64,000 bases of DNA from Limnohabitans radicicola (GCF_014837235.1 NZ_JACYFT010000003.1:143660-207659), one strand, 5' to 3'. Counted from the stretch's first letter, positions 25,750 to 34,662 are shown. Notes: a model not told the origin generated them from the sequence alone. A program made the numbers and translations.

Positions 25750-26400
25750 ATGACCGTGCACGACATGCCTGCGCCCGTTGAAGTCGCGCAGGCCGATGAG
25801 CGGCGTACCATGGCCGGGCGTTGGAAGATGCTGTTGGTGATGTTGGTTTGTGCAACGCCCGTCATCGCCTCGTATTTCACCTACTATGTGGTTCGACCCG
25901 AGGGGCGGCGCAACTACGGTGAATTGGTCACGCCACCCCAAGACATGCCGCAAGTCATGGTCCGGGACACGCAAGGCCGCACCTTCCCACTGACCGAACT
26001 GAAGGGCCAGTGGTTGCTGGTGTCCGTGGGTGCAGGCGCATGCGCGCAGGCCTGTCAGCAGAATTTGTATTTTCAGCGCCAACTTCGAGAGGTGTTGGGC
26101 AAGGACAAAGACCGCCTCGACAGGCTGTGGCTGATCAACGATGAAGCGCCTGTGGCGCCTGATCTGCTGCCCGCCCTGCATCAAGCCCAGGCTTTGCGCA
26201 TCGATGCCGCGGCATTGCAGGCCTGGTTGAAACCTGCTGAAGGCCAGAAGCTGGAAGACCACTTGTACGTGGTCGACCCCATGGGCAACTGGATGATGCG
26301 TTTCCCGGCCCACATGGACGTGACGGCGGCCTCCAAGGCCAAGCGCGATCTGGAGCGACTGATGCGGGCATCATCGTCCTGGGACCAGGCGGGGCGCTGA
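25750..26400 (+). CDS. Membrane-anchored SCO-like protein with CxxxC
   Basis: The 216-residue product has one N-terminal membrane helix (KMLLVMLVCATPVIASYF) and a periplasmic thioredoxin-like domain. It retains a CxxxC pair at about residues 98-102 in AGACAQACQQ and a downstream His in EDHLYVVDPMG. Those are the positions used by SCO proteins to bind copper. It is commonly left as a hypothetical protein between surf1 and ctaA in Burkholderiales. The start is uncertain: ATG 25687 would overlap surf1 by 50 bases, and 25765 is also possible. A role in copper or thiol handling for the oxidase is inferred. Confidence 0.8.
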   Translation: MTVHDMPAPVEVAQADERRTMAGRWKMLLVMLVCATPVIASYFTYYVVRPEGRRNYGELVTPPQDMPQVMVRDTQGRTFPLTELKGQWLLVSVGAGACAQACQQNLYFQRQLREVLGKDKDRLDRLWLINDEAPVAPDLLPALHQAQALRIDAAALQAWLKPAEGQKLEDHLYVVDPMGNWMMRFPAHMDVTAASKAKRDLERLMRASSSWDQAGR

Positions 26401-26405
26401 ACACC

Positions 26406-27539
26406 ATGCAGGTGGATTTGTACAACCTCAGCCCGGCTTTGCAACTCATGGGCGTCGGCCTGCTGGTGGCAGGACTGCCCTTGCTGTGGTTCTGGCGCAG
26501 GCACGGCACGGCCGCGCCCGCACAGCGGCTCAAGGCCTTGACGGTGCTCACGCTGATGCTCACCTTCGAGCTGGTGCTCGTGGGGGCGTTCACCCGCCTC
26601 ACGGATTCGGGCCTGGGGTGCCCGGATTGGCCGGGTTGTTACGGCAGCGCCACCCCGCTGGGGGCGCACCATGAAATCACGCAGGCCCAGACCGCCATGC
26701 CCACAGGTCCTGTGACTCATGGCAAGGCTTGGGTCGAGATGGTGCACCGCTATATGGCCACCGGGGTCGGTGTCCTGATCATCACTTTGTTCGCGCTCAC
26801 CTGGCGGCAGTGGCGGCATGACCGCCGCCTGGCTGTGCACCCGATGTGGCCACTGCTCACCCTGCTGTGGGTGTGTTTGCAGGGCGCGTTTGGCGCGCTC
26901 ACGGTGACCATGAAGCTGTTTCCGGCCATCGTGACGCTGCACCTGTTGCTGGCCTTGGGGCTGCTGGCCTTGCTGGTGGTGCAGGCGGTGCGCTACGAAG
27001 GCTGGCAGAGTGTGTCCATTCCCCATGGCTTGCGCTGGGGTCTGGCGGGTGCACTGGTGCTGTTGTGGCTGCAAATCGCCCTGGGCGGCTGGGTCAGTAC
27101 CAATTACGCGGTGTTGGCGTGCAGCGACTTTCCCACCTGTCAGGGTCAGTGGTGGCCCGAGATGAACTGGCAAGGCTTCAGCCTCTGGCGTGAGCTGGGC
27201 CATGCCGCCGATGGCCAGCCTTTGCCCTTTGCGGCGCTGGCGAGCATCCACCATATCCACCGCTGCATGGCTGCGCTGGTGCTCGGTGTGCTGCTGCTGG
27301 TGGGCTGGCGGCTGCGGCAGCAGCCAGGCTTGGCGCGTCCGGCTCGGGCGCTGCTGGCCTTGTCGGCCCTCCAGTTTTTCACAGGCCTGTCGAACGTGGT
27401 GCTGGACTGGCCCCTTGTGGCGGCTGTGCTCCACACGGGCGGCGCTGCTGCTTTGGTCATGGCGTTGACCTGGGCTTTGTCGCTCAGCAAAACGGCTGTG
27501 CCTTCACCAACTTTCATTGATTCAAGGCCTGTCGCATGA
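26406..27539 (+). CDS. ctaA: Heme A synthase (CtaA/Cox15)
   Basis: CtaA oxidises the C8 methyl group of heme O to the formyl group of heme A. The 377-residue membrane protein has about eight helices and the conserved heme-ligand regions [12 protein letters not shown] in one half and [12 protein letters not shown] in the other, plus [19 protein letters not shown] near the start. The gene follows the SCO-like gene by five bases, and its stop overlaps ctaB by four bases, consistent with coupled production of the two heme-modifying enzymes. Confidence 0.96.
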   Translation: MQVDLYNLSPALQLMGVGLLVAGLPLLWFWRRHGTAAPAQRLKALTVLTLMLTFELVLVGAFTRLTDSGLGCPDWPGCYGSATPLGAHHEITQAQTAMPTGPVTHGKAWVEMVHRYMATGVGVLIITLFALTWRQWRHDRRLAVHPMWPLLTLLWVCLQGAFGALTVTMKLFPAIVTLHLLLALGLLALLVVQAVRYEGWQSVSIPHGLRWGLAGALVLLWLQIALGGWVSTNYAVLACSDFPTCQGQWWPEMNWQGFSLWRELGHAADGQPLPFAALASIHHIHRCMAALVLGVLLLVGWRLRQQPGLARPARALLALSALQFFTGLSNVVLDWPLVAAVLHTGGAAALVMALTWALSLSKTAVPSPTFIDSRPVA

Positions 27540-28432
27540 CTTCTGCCGCTGTGATTCCCGCGATGTCCGTCTGGCGCCAGTATTACGCGCTGACCAAACC
27601 CCGCGTGGTGCAACTCATTGTTTTTTGCGCCCTGATTGGCATGGTGCTGGCGGTGCCGGGGGTGCCCAGCGCTGCCGAGCTGCTGCTGGGCTTGTGGGCC
27701 TGCGCAGGCATCTGGCTGGTGGCGGGGGCGGCGGCGGCTTTCAACTGCCTGGTGGAGAAAACCATCGATGCCAAGATGAAGCGCACCGCCTGGCGTCCAA
27801 CTGCCAAGGGTGAGCTGAGCGATCGCCAGGCCTTGCTGTTTTCTGCTGCCTTGTGCCTGGTGGGCTCGGCCGTGTTGTACGTGATGGTCAACCCCTTGAC
27901 CATGTGGCTGACCTTTGCCACTTTTGTGGGCTACGCGATCATCTACACCGTGATCCTCAAGCCGCTCACGCCACAGAACATCGTCATCGGCGGCGCCAGT
28001 GGCGCCATGCCACCCGTTTTGGGCTGGGCCGCCATGACCGGCGATGTGGGCTACCAGGCGCTGATTCTGTTCCTCATCATTTTCTTGTGGACCCCGCCGC
28101 ACTTCTGGGCGTTGGCCCTTTACCGCGTGGAGGACTACCGCAAATCGGGTCTGCCCATGCTGCCGGTCACGCACGGCAACGCCTTCACCCGTTTGCAGAT
28201 CCTGCTCTACACCATCGTGCTGCTGGCGGCGTGCTTGTTGCCCTTCATGACCCAGATGAGTGGCTGGCTGTATCTGTTTTTTGCTGTCGTGCTCAACCTC
28301 GGCTTCATCGGCTATGCCGTGGCCCTTTGGCGCCAGTACTCGGATGAGCTGGCGCGCAAGACGTTCCGTTTTTCACTGATTCACCTGAGTGTGCTGTTTG
28401 CCGCTTTGCTGGTGGACCATTACCTGTTCTGA
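27536..28432 (+). CDS. ctaB: Protoheme IX farnesyltransferase (heme O synthase)
   Basis: This UbiA-family membrane enzyme adds a farnesyl group to heme B to make heme O. The 298-residue protein has about nine helices, the first prenyl-binding Asp-rich type region [15 protein letters not shown], and the second conserved loop [25 protein letters not shown]. It overlaps ctaA by four bases and is followed seven bases later by the SCO lipoprotein gene. All are needed for aa3-type oxidase formation. Confidence 0.97.
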   Translation: MTSAAVIPAMSVWRQYYALTKPRVVQLIVFCALIGMVLAVPGVPSAAELLLGLWACAGIWLVAGAAAAFNCLVEKTIDAKMKRTAWRPTAKGELSDRQALLFSAALCLVGSAVLYVMVNPLTMWLTFATFVGYAIIYTVILKPLTPQNIVIGGASGAMPPVLGWAAMTGDVGYQALILFLIIFLWTPPHFWALALYRVEDYRKSGLPMLPVTHGNAFTRLQILLYTIVLLAACLLPFMTQMSGWLYLFFAVVLNLGFIGYAVALWRQYSDELARKTFRFSLIHLSVLFAALLVDHYLF

Positions 28433-28439
28433 GGTGGGC

Positions 28440-29033
28440 ATGATCAAACGTCAATTTCTGGCTGCCGTGGCGGTGGCTGCGCTGTCCATGCTCGTGGCCT
28501 GCGGTCAGGACAAGCCCGCCTTCAAAAGTGTGGACATCACGGGAGCTGATTACGCCAAGGGCTGGCAGTTGACCGATCAGCATGGCCAGGAGCGCACGCT
28601 AGGGGATTTCGCGGGCAAGGTCGTGATCGTGTTTTTTGGCTACACCCAATGCCCGGATGTGTGCCCCACCTCGATGCAGGAACTGGCTCAGGTCAAACAG
28701 CTGCTGGGGCCTGACGGCGACAAATTGCAGGGGGTGTTCATCACCATCGACCCCGAGCGGGACACGGCCGAGTTGCTCAAGGCCTACATGGCCAATTTCG
28801 ATCCCACATTCATCGCCTTGCGCCCCACGCCAGAGCAGCTGGCGCAAGTGGCCCGTGACTTCAAGATTTATTACAAAAAAGTCGATGGCAAGAGCGCGAC
28901 CAGCTACACCATGGACCACTCGGCGGGCAGCTACACCTTCGACACGCACGGGCGTGTGCGCCTGTACAACCGCTACGGCAGCGGTGCGCCAGCGCTGGCA
29001 GAGGACGTGAAAATCCTGCTCAAGGGCGCCTGA
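28440..29033 (+). CDS. SCO1/SenC family copper chaperone lipoprotein
   Basis: The 197-residue protein has a lipobox LVAC with Cys 21, so it is probably membrane-anchored in the periplasm. The thioredoxin-like domain has the copper-binding CPDVC at residues 71-75 in GYTQCPDVCPTSM and the partner His 160 in TMDHSAGSY. SCO proteins load the CuA centre of subunit II. GAGGTGGGC precedes the ATG. It ends the oxidase assembly cluster and converges on a Bug-family gene. Confidence 0.94.
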   Translation: MIKRQFLAAVAVAALSMLVACGQDKPAFKSVDITGADYAKGWQLTDQHGQERTLGDFAGKVVIVFFGYTQCPDVCPTSMQELAQVKQLLGPDGDKLQGVFITIDPERDTAELLKAYMANFDPTFIALRPTPEQLAQVARDFKIYYKKVDGKSATSYTMDHSAGSYTFDTHGRVRLYNRYGSGAPALAEDVKILLKGA

Positions 29034-29063
29034 GCCGACGCACAGCGGGCAGCCTGGTTCGGG

Positions 29064-30044
29064 TCAGTTGATCTGGATGTTCTGCTTGCGCACGATGTCA
29101 CCCAGACTCTGGGTGTCGGCCTCAATCCGGTTTTTCAGACCTTCGGGTGAGGAGCCCACCACTTGCCAGCCTTGTGTGAAGAGCCGCTGGCGCATGTCCG
29201 GGCTGCGCACGATGTCGCTCACGGCCGCCGACAGTTTCTGGATGTGCGCAGCTGGCATCGCGGCAGGCGCGGCCACCGCGTTCCAGATTTCCAGCTGGTA
29301 GTTCTTGACGCCTGACTCCGACAGGCTGGGCACATCGGGTGCCAGAGTGCTGCGCCCTGTGCTGGTCATGCCGATGGCTTTGAGCTTGCCTGCACGCACT
29401 TGGGTGAGTGCCATGGCCGGGGGCAGCAGGGCCAGCTGGATCTGACCCCCCATCATGGCGTTGATGATTTGTGGGTTGCCCGGATAGGGCACATGGACCG
29501 GGTTCAGCCCTGTGCGGGTCTTGAGCAGCTCCATGCCCAGGTGGGCTACTGTGCCCACCCCCGGGGAGCCGTAGCTCAGCTGCTGCCCACTCTGGCGGGC
29601 TTCGGCCAGCCACTGCGCAGGGGTTTGGCCTGGGGCCGATTGCGGCACCGCCAGCAACAGCGGCGCGGTGCCGATCAGGCTCACGGGGGCCAGGTCCTTG
29701 AGGGGGTCGTAGGGCAATTTGGGGTTGAGGATGCGGGCCACCGTCATGTTGCCGTTGATCATCAGCCCCAGGGTGTGGCCGTCCGTGGCCTTGGCCACCG
29801 CATCGGCAGCGATGTTGCCGCCTGCGCCCACCTTGTTCTCCACAATCACGGTTTGCCCCAGGGCCCTGCCCAAAGGCTCGGCCAGAGCGCGGGCGGTCAG
29901 GTCGGGGCTGGAGCCCGCCGGAAAGCCCACCACCAGACGCAGCGTGTGGGTGGGCCATTCGTTGGCATTGGCCCATGGGCTGCTGGTGGTCAACAACAAG
30001 CCGGCCAGGGCCGTCAGGATGCAGTGCAAGGGCAAAGAAAACAT
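29064..30044 (-). CDS. Bug/TctC-family periplasmic solute-binding protein
   Basis: The 326-residue exported protein belongs to the tripartite tricarboxylate receptor (Bug) family. After a signal peptide ending at SPWANA it shows the typical LRLVVGFPAGSSPDLTARAL and VENKVGAGGNIAADAVAKA segments, with VHVPYPGNPQIINAMMGGQ in the second lobe. GAGG ahead of ATG 30044 decides the start. No membrane partner lies next to it; orphan receptors are very common in Burkholderiales. The ligand cannot be predicted. It lies between sco and rpoH. Confidence 0.92.
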   Translation of the reverse strand: MFSLPLHCILTALAGLLLTTSSPWANANEWPTHTLRLVVGFPAGSSPDLTARALAEPLGRALGQTVIVENKVGAGGNIAADAVAKATDGHTLGLMINGNMTVARILNPKLPYDPLKDLAPVSLIGTAPLLLAVPQSAPGQTPAQWLAEARQSGQQLSYGSPGVGTVAHLGMELLKTRTGLNPVHVPYPGNPQIINAMMGGQIQLALLPPAMALTQVRAGKLKAIGMTSTGRSTLAPDVPSLSESGVKNYQLEIWNAVAAPAAMPAAHIQKLSAAVSDIVRSPDMRQRLFTQGWQVVGSSPEGLKNRIEADTQSLGDIVRKQNIQIN

Positions 30045-30126
30045 GGAAACCTCGGGTGGCAATGTGCATGCGATCTTAAAGTAGTGGCGGTGCATGGCAC
30101 TGCACCCTCCCTGTTTCGGGCCAGGC

Positions 30127-30153
30127 AAAAAAAGACCCGGTCAAGACCGGGTC
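30127..30153 (-). terminator. Intrinsic terminator after rpoH
   Basis: On the minus strand GACCCGGTC and GACCGGGTC form a stable hairpin, followed by a run of seven T. It lies 29 bases after the rpoH stop and before the Bug gene, separating the two minus-strand units. Confidence 0.85.
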
Positions 30154-30181
30154 GATGTCCAAGCCAGGGGTGCAGCCGTGT

Positions 30182-31114
30182 TCAGGCGTACGCCACCAGG
30201 GCTTTTTTCATTTTCTTCATGGCCGCCACTTCGATCTGACGGATGCGCTCGGCGCTCACGCCGTATTCGGCGGCCAGCTCGTGCAGCGTCATGCCACCGG
30301 AGCCGTTGTCGTTGACCTTGAGCCAGCGTTCTTCGACGATGCGGCGGCTGCGTTCGTCCAGGCTCTCCAGCGCGTTCACCAGGCCATCGCTGGCCATCAG
30401 GTCACGCTGGTGCGCCTCGATCATGGCGGTGGGCTCGTGGTTGGCATCGGCCAGGTAGGCGATGGGGCCAAAGGCCTGCTCGCCGTCATCGCTGGGCGCG
30501 GGGTCCAGCAGCACATCGCCACCAGACATGCGGGTTTCCATCTCCAGCACTTCTTCACGCTTGACGTGGAGCTGGCTGGCCACCTTGTCGACTTCGGCCG
30601 CAGACAGGGTGTCGCGGTGCGTGCCTTCTTCGAGGTCCGCCTTGAACGCTTGTTTCATCGAGCGCAGGTTGAAGAAAAGCTTGCGTTGCGCCTTGGTGGT
30701 GGCCACCTTGACCATGCGCCAGTTCTTCAGGATGTACTCGTGGATTTCGGCCTTGATCCAGTGCAGGGCATAGCTCACCAGGCGCACGCCTTGCTCGGGG
30801 TCAAAGCGTTTGACGGCCTTCATCAGCCCGATGTTGCCTTCCTGGATCAGGTCACCGTGGGGCAGACCATAGCCGAGGTACTGGCGCGAGACGGACACCA
30901 CCAGACGCAGGTGCGAGAGCACCAGCTTGCGGGCGGCTTCGAGATCGTCGTTGTTCTTGAGCTGGCGGGCGGCCTCTTGCTCTTCCTCGAGGGTGAGCAT
31001 GGGCATGCGGTTGACCGCAGAGATGTAAGCGTCCAGGTGACCGAGTGAGGGCACCACGGCCCAGGGGTTGCTCAGCGTCACCGCAGTGGCCGGGGATCCA
31101 GTTTGAATGTTCAT
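30182..31114 (-). CDS. rpoH: Heat-shock sigma factor RpoH (sigma-32)
   Basis: The 310-residue protein is a group 3 sigma factor that directs transcription of heat-shock genes. Region 2 shows LVLSHLRLVVSVSRQYLGYG and DLIQEGNIGLMKAVKRF, and the RpoH-specific box QRKLFFNLR lies around residue 142. Region 4 ends with ELAAEYGVSAERIRQIEVAA, the -35-binding helix-turn-helix. AAGGAG lies at good spacing. The promoter region holds a perfect CIRCE operator, so this copy is probably repressed by HrcA. A terminator follows the gene. Confidence 0.97.
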   Translation of the reverse strand: MNIQTGSPATAVTLSNPWAVVPSLGHLDAYISAVNRMPMLTLEEEQEAARQLKNNDDLEAARKLVLSHLRLVVSVSRQYLGYGLPHGDLIQEGNIGLMKAVKRFDPEQGVRLVSYALHWIKAEIHEYILKNWRMVKVATTKAQRKLFFNLRSMKQAFKADLEEGTHRDTLSAAEVDKVASQLHVKREEVLEMETRMSGGDVLLDPAPSDDGEQAFGPIAYLADANHEPTAMIEAHQRDLMASDGLVNALESLDERSRRIVEERWLKVNDNGSGGMTLHELAAEYGVSAERIRQIEVAAMKKMKKALVAYA

Positions 31115-31141
31115 TCCAGAACTCCTTTCAGAATTACCCCA

Positions 31142-31171
31142 ATATTAGCACTCTCGGTGGAGGAGTGCTAA
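31142..31171 (-). promoter_or_regulatory. CIRCE operator overlapping the rpoH promoter
   Basis: At 31145-31171 lies TTAGCACTC, a 9-base spacer and GAGTGCTAA, an exact match to the CIRCE consensus bound by HrcA. On the minus strand a sigma-70-like promoter is embedded in it: TTAGCA as -35 (31166-31171), an 18-base spacer, and TAATAT as -10 (31142-31147). The element ends about 30 bases before the rpoH start. Direct HrcA control of rpoH is the strong inference. Confidence 0.9.
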
Positions 31172-31209
31172 ACGGCTTGCATGGGCATTTGTTACAAGCG
31201 GTTAGCCTG

Positions 31210-32262
31210 TCAGGCCTGAACCACCAGCTCGGCGGGACCGGCCTGGACTTCGCCAACCACCGCTGCATGGTCAAAGCCATGCTGTCTGAAAGTGTCCAGC
31301 ACAGCGTCCACGGTGTCCGGACGGCAGGCCACCAAAAGGCCGCCGCTGGTCTGGGGGTCGCTGAGCAAGGCCTGATCGGGGGCCGCAAAGCCCTCTGGCA
31401 GGCGCACTTGCTGGCCGTAGCCGGCCCAATTGCGCCCTGAGGCACCCGTCACCATGCCCTGGCTGGCCAACGCGCGCACGCCAGCCAGCAGGGGCACCTG
31501 CGACCAGTCCAATACGACGGTACAGGCCGAGCCGCGCGCCATCTCCAGTGCGTGGCCCGCCAGACCGAAGCCGGTCACGTCGGTGAGCGCATGCACACCT
31601 GGCAGGGCCGCCAAAGCGGGGCCAGGCGTGTTCAGGCGCGTGGTGGTGGCGATCATCTGGGCATAGCCTTCGGGGGGCAGGGCGTTTTTCTTGAGGGCGG
31701 CCGACAGCACGCCCACGCCCAGCGGTTTGCCCAGCACCAGCACGTCGCCCGGTTGGGCGTCGGCATTGCGCTTGATGCGTTTGGGATGGACCAGCCCCAG
31801 AGCCACCAGGCCGTAGATGGGCTCGACCGAGTCGATGGTGTGGCCGCCTGCGATCGGGATGCCCGCCGCCTGGCAGACGCTGGCGCCGCCTTCGAGGATG
31901 CGGCCGATGGTCTGCACCGACAGCACATTGACCGGCATGCCCACCAGGGCCAGCGCCATGATGGGGGTGCCGCCCATGGCGTACACGTCGCTGATGGCGT
32001 TGGTGGCAGCGATGCGGCCAAAGTCAAACGGGTCGTCGACGATGGGCATGAAGAAATCGGTGGTGGCGATCAGCGCTTGCTCGTCGTTGAGTTGGTACAC
32101 CGCGGCGTCGTCAGCGGTTTCGATGCCGACGAGCAACTCCCGGGGCACAGGCAAGGCGTGGGTGCTTTTGAGGATGTCGGACAGCACGCCCGGGGCGATC
32201 TTGCATCCACAGCCCCCGCCGTGGGAGAGGGAGGTCAGGCGGGGTTCGTTGGTGGTGGTCAT
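31210..32262 (-). CDS. selD: Selenide, water dikinase SelD
   Basis: SelD makes selenophosphate from selenide and ATP, the selenium donor for selenocysteine and for 2-selenouridine in tRNA. The 350-residue protein has the active-site loop SHGGGCGCK with Cys 18 and Lys 21 (Cys, not selenocysteine), the ATP-binding segments TADDAAVYQLND and TTDFFMPIVDDP, and FDFGRIAATNAISDVYAMGG. It follows ftsY by 14 bases on the same strand and is probably co-transcribed with it. No other selenium gene is in the window. Confidence 0.96.
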   Translation of the reverse strand: MTTTNEPRLTSLSHGGGCGCKIAPGVLSDILKSTHALPVPRELLVGIETADDAAVYQLNDEQALIATTDFFMPIVDDPFDFGRIAATNAISDVYAMGGTPIMALALVGMPVNVLSVQTIGRILEGGASVCQAAGIPIAGGHTIDSVEPIYGLVALGLVHPKRIKRNADAQPGDVLVLGKPLGVGVLSAALKKNALPPEGYAQMIATTTRLNTPGPALAALPGVHALTDVTGFGLAGHALEMARGSACTVVLDWSQVPLLAGVRALASQGMVTGASGRNWAGYGQQVRLPEGFAAPDQALLSDPQTSGGLLVACRPDTVDAVLDTFRQHGFDHAAVVGEVQAGPAELVVQA

Positions 32263-32276
32263 GGCAAGGGTCTCGA

Positions 32277-33305
32277 TCAGCTCAGCAGCGCCTGCGCGAA
32301 TTCGCGGGCGTCAAAGGTTTCCAGGTCTTCCAGTTTTTCGCCGACGCCGATGAAGTACACCGGAATGGCTTTCTCGCGGGCGATGGCGCACAACACGCCG
32401 CCCTTGGCCGTGCCGTCGAGCTTGGTCACGATCAGGCCCGTGAGGCCCAGCGCTTCGTCAAACGACTTGACTTGGGCCAAGGCGTTCTGCCCGGTGTTGC
32501 CGTCAATCACCAGCAGCACCTCGTGCGGGGCGGTGTTGTCCGCCTTTTGCACGACACGCTTGATCTTTTTGAGCTCTTCCATCAGGTGCAGCTGGGTAGG
32601 CAGTCGGCCTGCCGTGTCCACCAGCACCACATCCTTGCCGCGTGCGCGGCCTGCGCTCACGGCGTCAAAGCTCACGGCAGCGGGGTCGCCGCCTTCCTGG
32701 CTGATGATTTCGACCGTGTTGCGGTCGGCCCAGACGGCCAGTTGCTCTTTGGCGGCGGCACGGAAGGTGTCTGCGGCAGCCAGCAGCACGCTCGCGCCGC
32801 TGTCGGCCAGGTGTTTGGTCAGTTTGCCGATGGAGGTGGTTTTGCCTGCGCCGTTGACGCCAGCGACCATGATCACGGTGGGCTGCTGTGCGCCGATCAC
32901 CAAAGGCTTTTGCAGTGGCGCCAGCAGCTCGGCAATGGCGTCCATGAGCAAGCCCTTGACCTGAGCGGGTTCGGTGGCCTTGCTGTCTTTGACGCGGCGC
33001 TTGAGGTCTTGCAGCAGGTGCTCGGTGGCCTGGACACCCGTGTCGGCCATCAAGAGGGCAGTTTCCAGTTCTTCGTACAGCGCGTCGTCGATCCGTGTGC
33101 CGGTGAACACGGTCGCAATGCTCGAGCCGGTTTTGCGCAGCCCGGACTTCAGACGCTCCATCCAGCTTTGGCGCGCCGGGGCAGCAGGGGTCAAAGGCGC
33201 GGGTGCTGTCTGCGTCGCAGTGGGAGCAGTGGTTTGCGGCTCTACCGCAGTGGGCGCTGCGGGTGGGGTGGTCTGAGGCGGCTTTTTGCGGAAGAAACTG
33301 AACAT
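32277..33305 (-). CDS. ftsY: Signal recognition particle receptor FtsY
   Basis: FtsY docks ribosome-SRP complexes at the inner membrane. The 342-residue protein starts MFSFFRKK, followed by a short Pro/Ala/Thr-rich linker in place of the long acidic A domain of E. coli. Then comes the NG domain with the P-loop GVNGAGKTTSIGKL, the DTAGRLPTQ switch, and TKLDGTAKGG. ATG 33305 is chosen because the preceding frame has no typical sequence. It heads the ftsY-selD pair and is divergent from the exported KA-rich gene. Confidence 0.95.
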   Translation of the reverse strand: MFSFFRKKPPQTTPPAAPTAVEPQTTAPTATQTAPAPLTPAAPARQSWMERLKSGLRKTGSSIATVFTGTRIDDALYEELETALLMADTGVQATEHLLQDLKRRVKDSKATEPAQVKGLLMDAIAELLAPLQKPLVIGAQQPTVIMVAGVNGAGKTTSIGKLTKHLADSGASVLLAAADTFRAAAKEQLAVWADRNTVEIISQEGGDPAAVSFDAVSAGRARGKDVVLVDTAGRLPTQLHLMEELKKIKRVVQKADNTAPHEVLLVIDGNTGQNALAQVKSFDEALGLTGLIVTKLDGTAKGGVLCAIAREKAIPVYFIGVGEKLEDLETFDAREFAQALLS

Positions 33306-33554
33306 GTTGGACTTTGTGTGAGTTCCTGATTTTATGAAACCCGGCACGGCCCTGCCCACGGCACGGATGTGCCCTGCAAAACGGTGGGCAGCACACAAGC
33401 GCAACGAGGGGCTTGTTGAAGTCATGTGCGATGGTGTGACACACAGCGTTACAACTGGGCACCGCTGGACGTCATCAGCTGCGGATCAGCTCGCGTTGAA
33501 GATGCAAGTCCAGCAAGGTGTTGGACTGAAAACCGAGATGAAGGAATCACTCTC

Positions 33555-33851
33555 ATGAACAAACTGCTCGCTATCCTGATCGCTGGTTTCTTTGCTGTGG
33601 GTGCCTTTGCACAAGCGCCTGCCGCAACGGTTGCACCCGCAACCGCCGCAACGCCTGCTGTTGCAGTGGCTCCCGCCAAGGCGGATGCCAAGACAGATGC
33701 CAAAGCTGAAGCGAAAGCGGCCAAACTGAAAGCCAAAGCCAAAGCCAAAGCCGATGCCAAAGCGGCCAAGGCAGAGAAAAAAGTCGAAGCCAAAACCGAA
33801 GCGCAACATGCGGCACTCAAGACCGCGCCAGCAGCCCCTGTGCAAAAGTGA
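33555..33851 (+). CDS. Small exported Ala/Lys-rich protein
   Basis: The 98-residue protein has a clear signal peptide (MNKLLAILIAGFFAVGAFA, cleavage before QAPA), then an Ala/Pro/Thr/Val stretch and about 50 residues of Lys/Ala repeats such as AKADAK, AEAKAAK and KAKAKAKADAK. The mature protein is very basic and probably disordered or helical. I recognise no functional domain. Such proteins could bind polyanions or the envelope, but that is speculative. The 248-base gap before it also carries the ftsY promoter. A terminator follows. Confidence 0.7.
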   Translation: MNKLLAILIAGFFAVGAFAQAPAATVAPATAATPAVAVAPAKADAKTDAKAEAKAAKLKAKAKAKADAKAAKAEKKVEAKTEAQHAALKTAPAAPVQK

Positions 33852-33903
33852 TGCGTTCATGAACCTGTCGCTCGTGCCTGAGTGGCACGGGTCGACCTGA
33901 TCC

Positions 33904-33941
33904 ACAGCCAGCCAACCCTCATCGGGCGCTGGCTGTTTTAT
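33904..33941 (+). terminator. Intrinsic terminator after the Ala/Lys-rich gene
   Basis: ACAGCCAGC (33904-33912) pairs with GCTGGCTGT (33928-33936), followed by TTTTATT. The stem is 9 bp with a 15-base loop. It lies about 50 bases before the rsmD start, so rsmD must be transcribed from a promoter close to or after it, or by readthrough. Confidence 0.7.
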
Positions 33942-33989
33942 TGGGCGCTGTGGGCAGGCCGCCGCAGGCTGCACGTACACTTGTTGCCC

Positions 33990-34628
33990 ATGCGTCCCAA
34001 GTCCTCCTTACCCCCCAAAAAGACCGCAGCACCTGCGCGTGCGTCCGCGACCGCTGCGCGCGCGCGCGGCCAGTCCAGCCATGAAATCCGCATCATCGGC
34101 GGGCAGTGGCGCCGCACTTTGCTCAAGGTGCTCGACAAGCCGGGTCTGCGCCCCACCCCCGACCGTGTGCGTGAAACCTTGTTCAACTGGTTGGGTCAGG
34201 ACTTGACGGACTGGCGCTGTGTGGACGCCTTTGCAGGCACAGGGGCGCTGGGCCTGGAAGCGGCTTCACGCGGTGCTTCGCACGTGGTGGTGCTGGAGCA
34301 GGACCCGGAGCTGGTCAAAGCCTTGCTGCAACAGGTCGAGCGCCTGAAAGCCAGCATGGTGCAGGTGCAGCGCGGTGACGCCGTGGCCGCCATGCAGCGC
34401 TTGACCGCTGGCACCTTCGATCTGGTGTTTCTGGACCCGCCTTTTGACGGACCCTGGTTTGAGCCCGCCCTCCAAGCGGCAGCCAAGTTGGTGCCTGTGG
34501 GCGGCTGGATCTACCTGGAAGCGCCTGTGGCTTGGGGACCTGAGGCGCTCACACCGCTGCATCTGACACTCGAGCGCCACCTCAAAGCCGGAGCGGTGCA
34601 CGCCCACCTGCTGCAGCGCACTGCATAA
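33990..34628 (+). CDS. rsmD: 16S rRNA (guanine(966)-N2)-methyltransferase RsmD
   Basis: RsmD methylates G966 in the 30S subunit. The 212-residue protein has a basic, flexible first 30 residues, then IIGGQWRRTLLKV, the GLRPTPDRVRETLFNWLG motif, the SAM-binding VDAFAGTGALGLEAASRGA and the catalytic LDPPFDGPW. ATG 33990 is chosen; an earlier in-frame ATG would start upstream of the terminator. coaD follows 34 bases later, a common pairing in proteobacteria. Confidence 0.93.
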   Translation: MRPKSSLPPKKTAAPARASATAARARGQSSHEIRIIGGQWRRTLLKVLDKPGLRPTPDRVRETLFNWLGQDLTDWRCVDAFAGTGALGLEAASRGASHVVVLEQDPELVKALLQQVERLKASMVQVQRGDAVAAMQRLTAGTFDLVFLDPPFDGPWFEPALQAAAKLVPVGGWIYLEAPVAWGPEALTPLHLTLERHLKAGAVHAHLLQRTA

Positions 34629-34662
34629 TTTGCCCATCCTGACCGAGCCCCAAGGACAAGCC

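Noticed and set aside
33334..33558. Short frame ending in an ATGA overlap with the Lys/Ala-rich gene
   Set aside because: The overlap is tempting, but the sequence lacks domain character and lies in the ftsY promoter gap; no ribosome site is seen.
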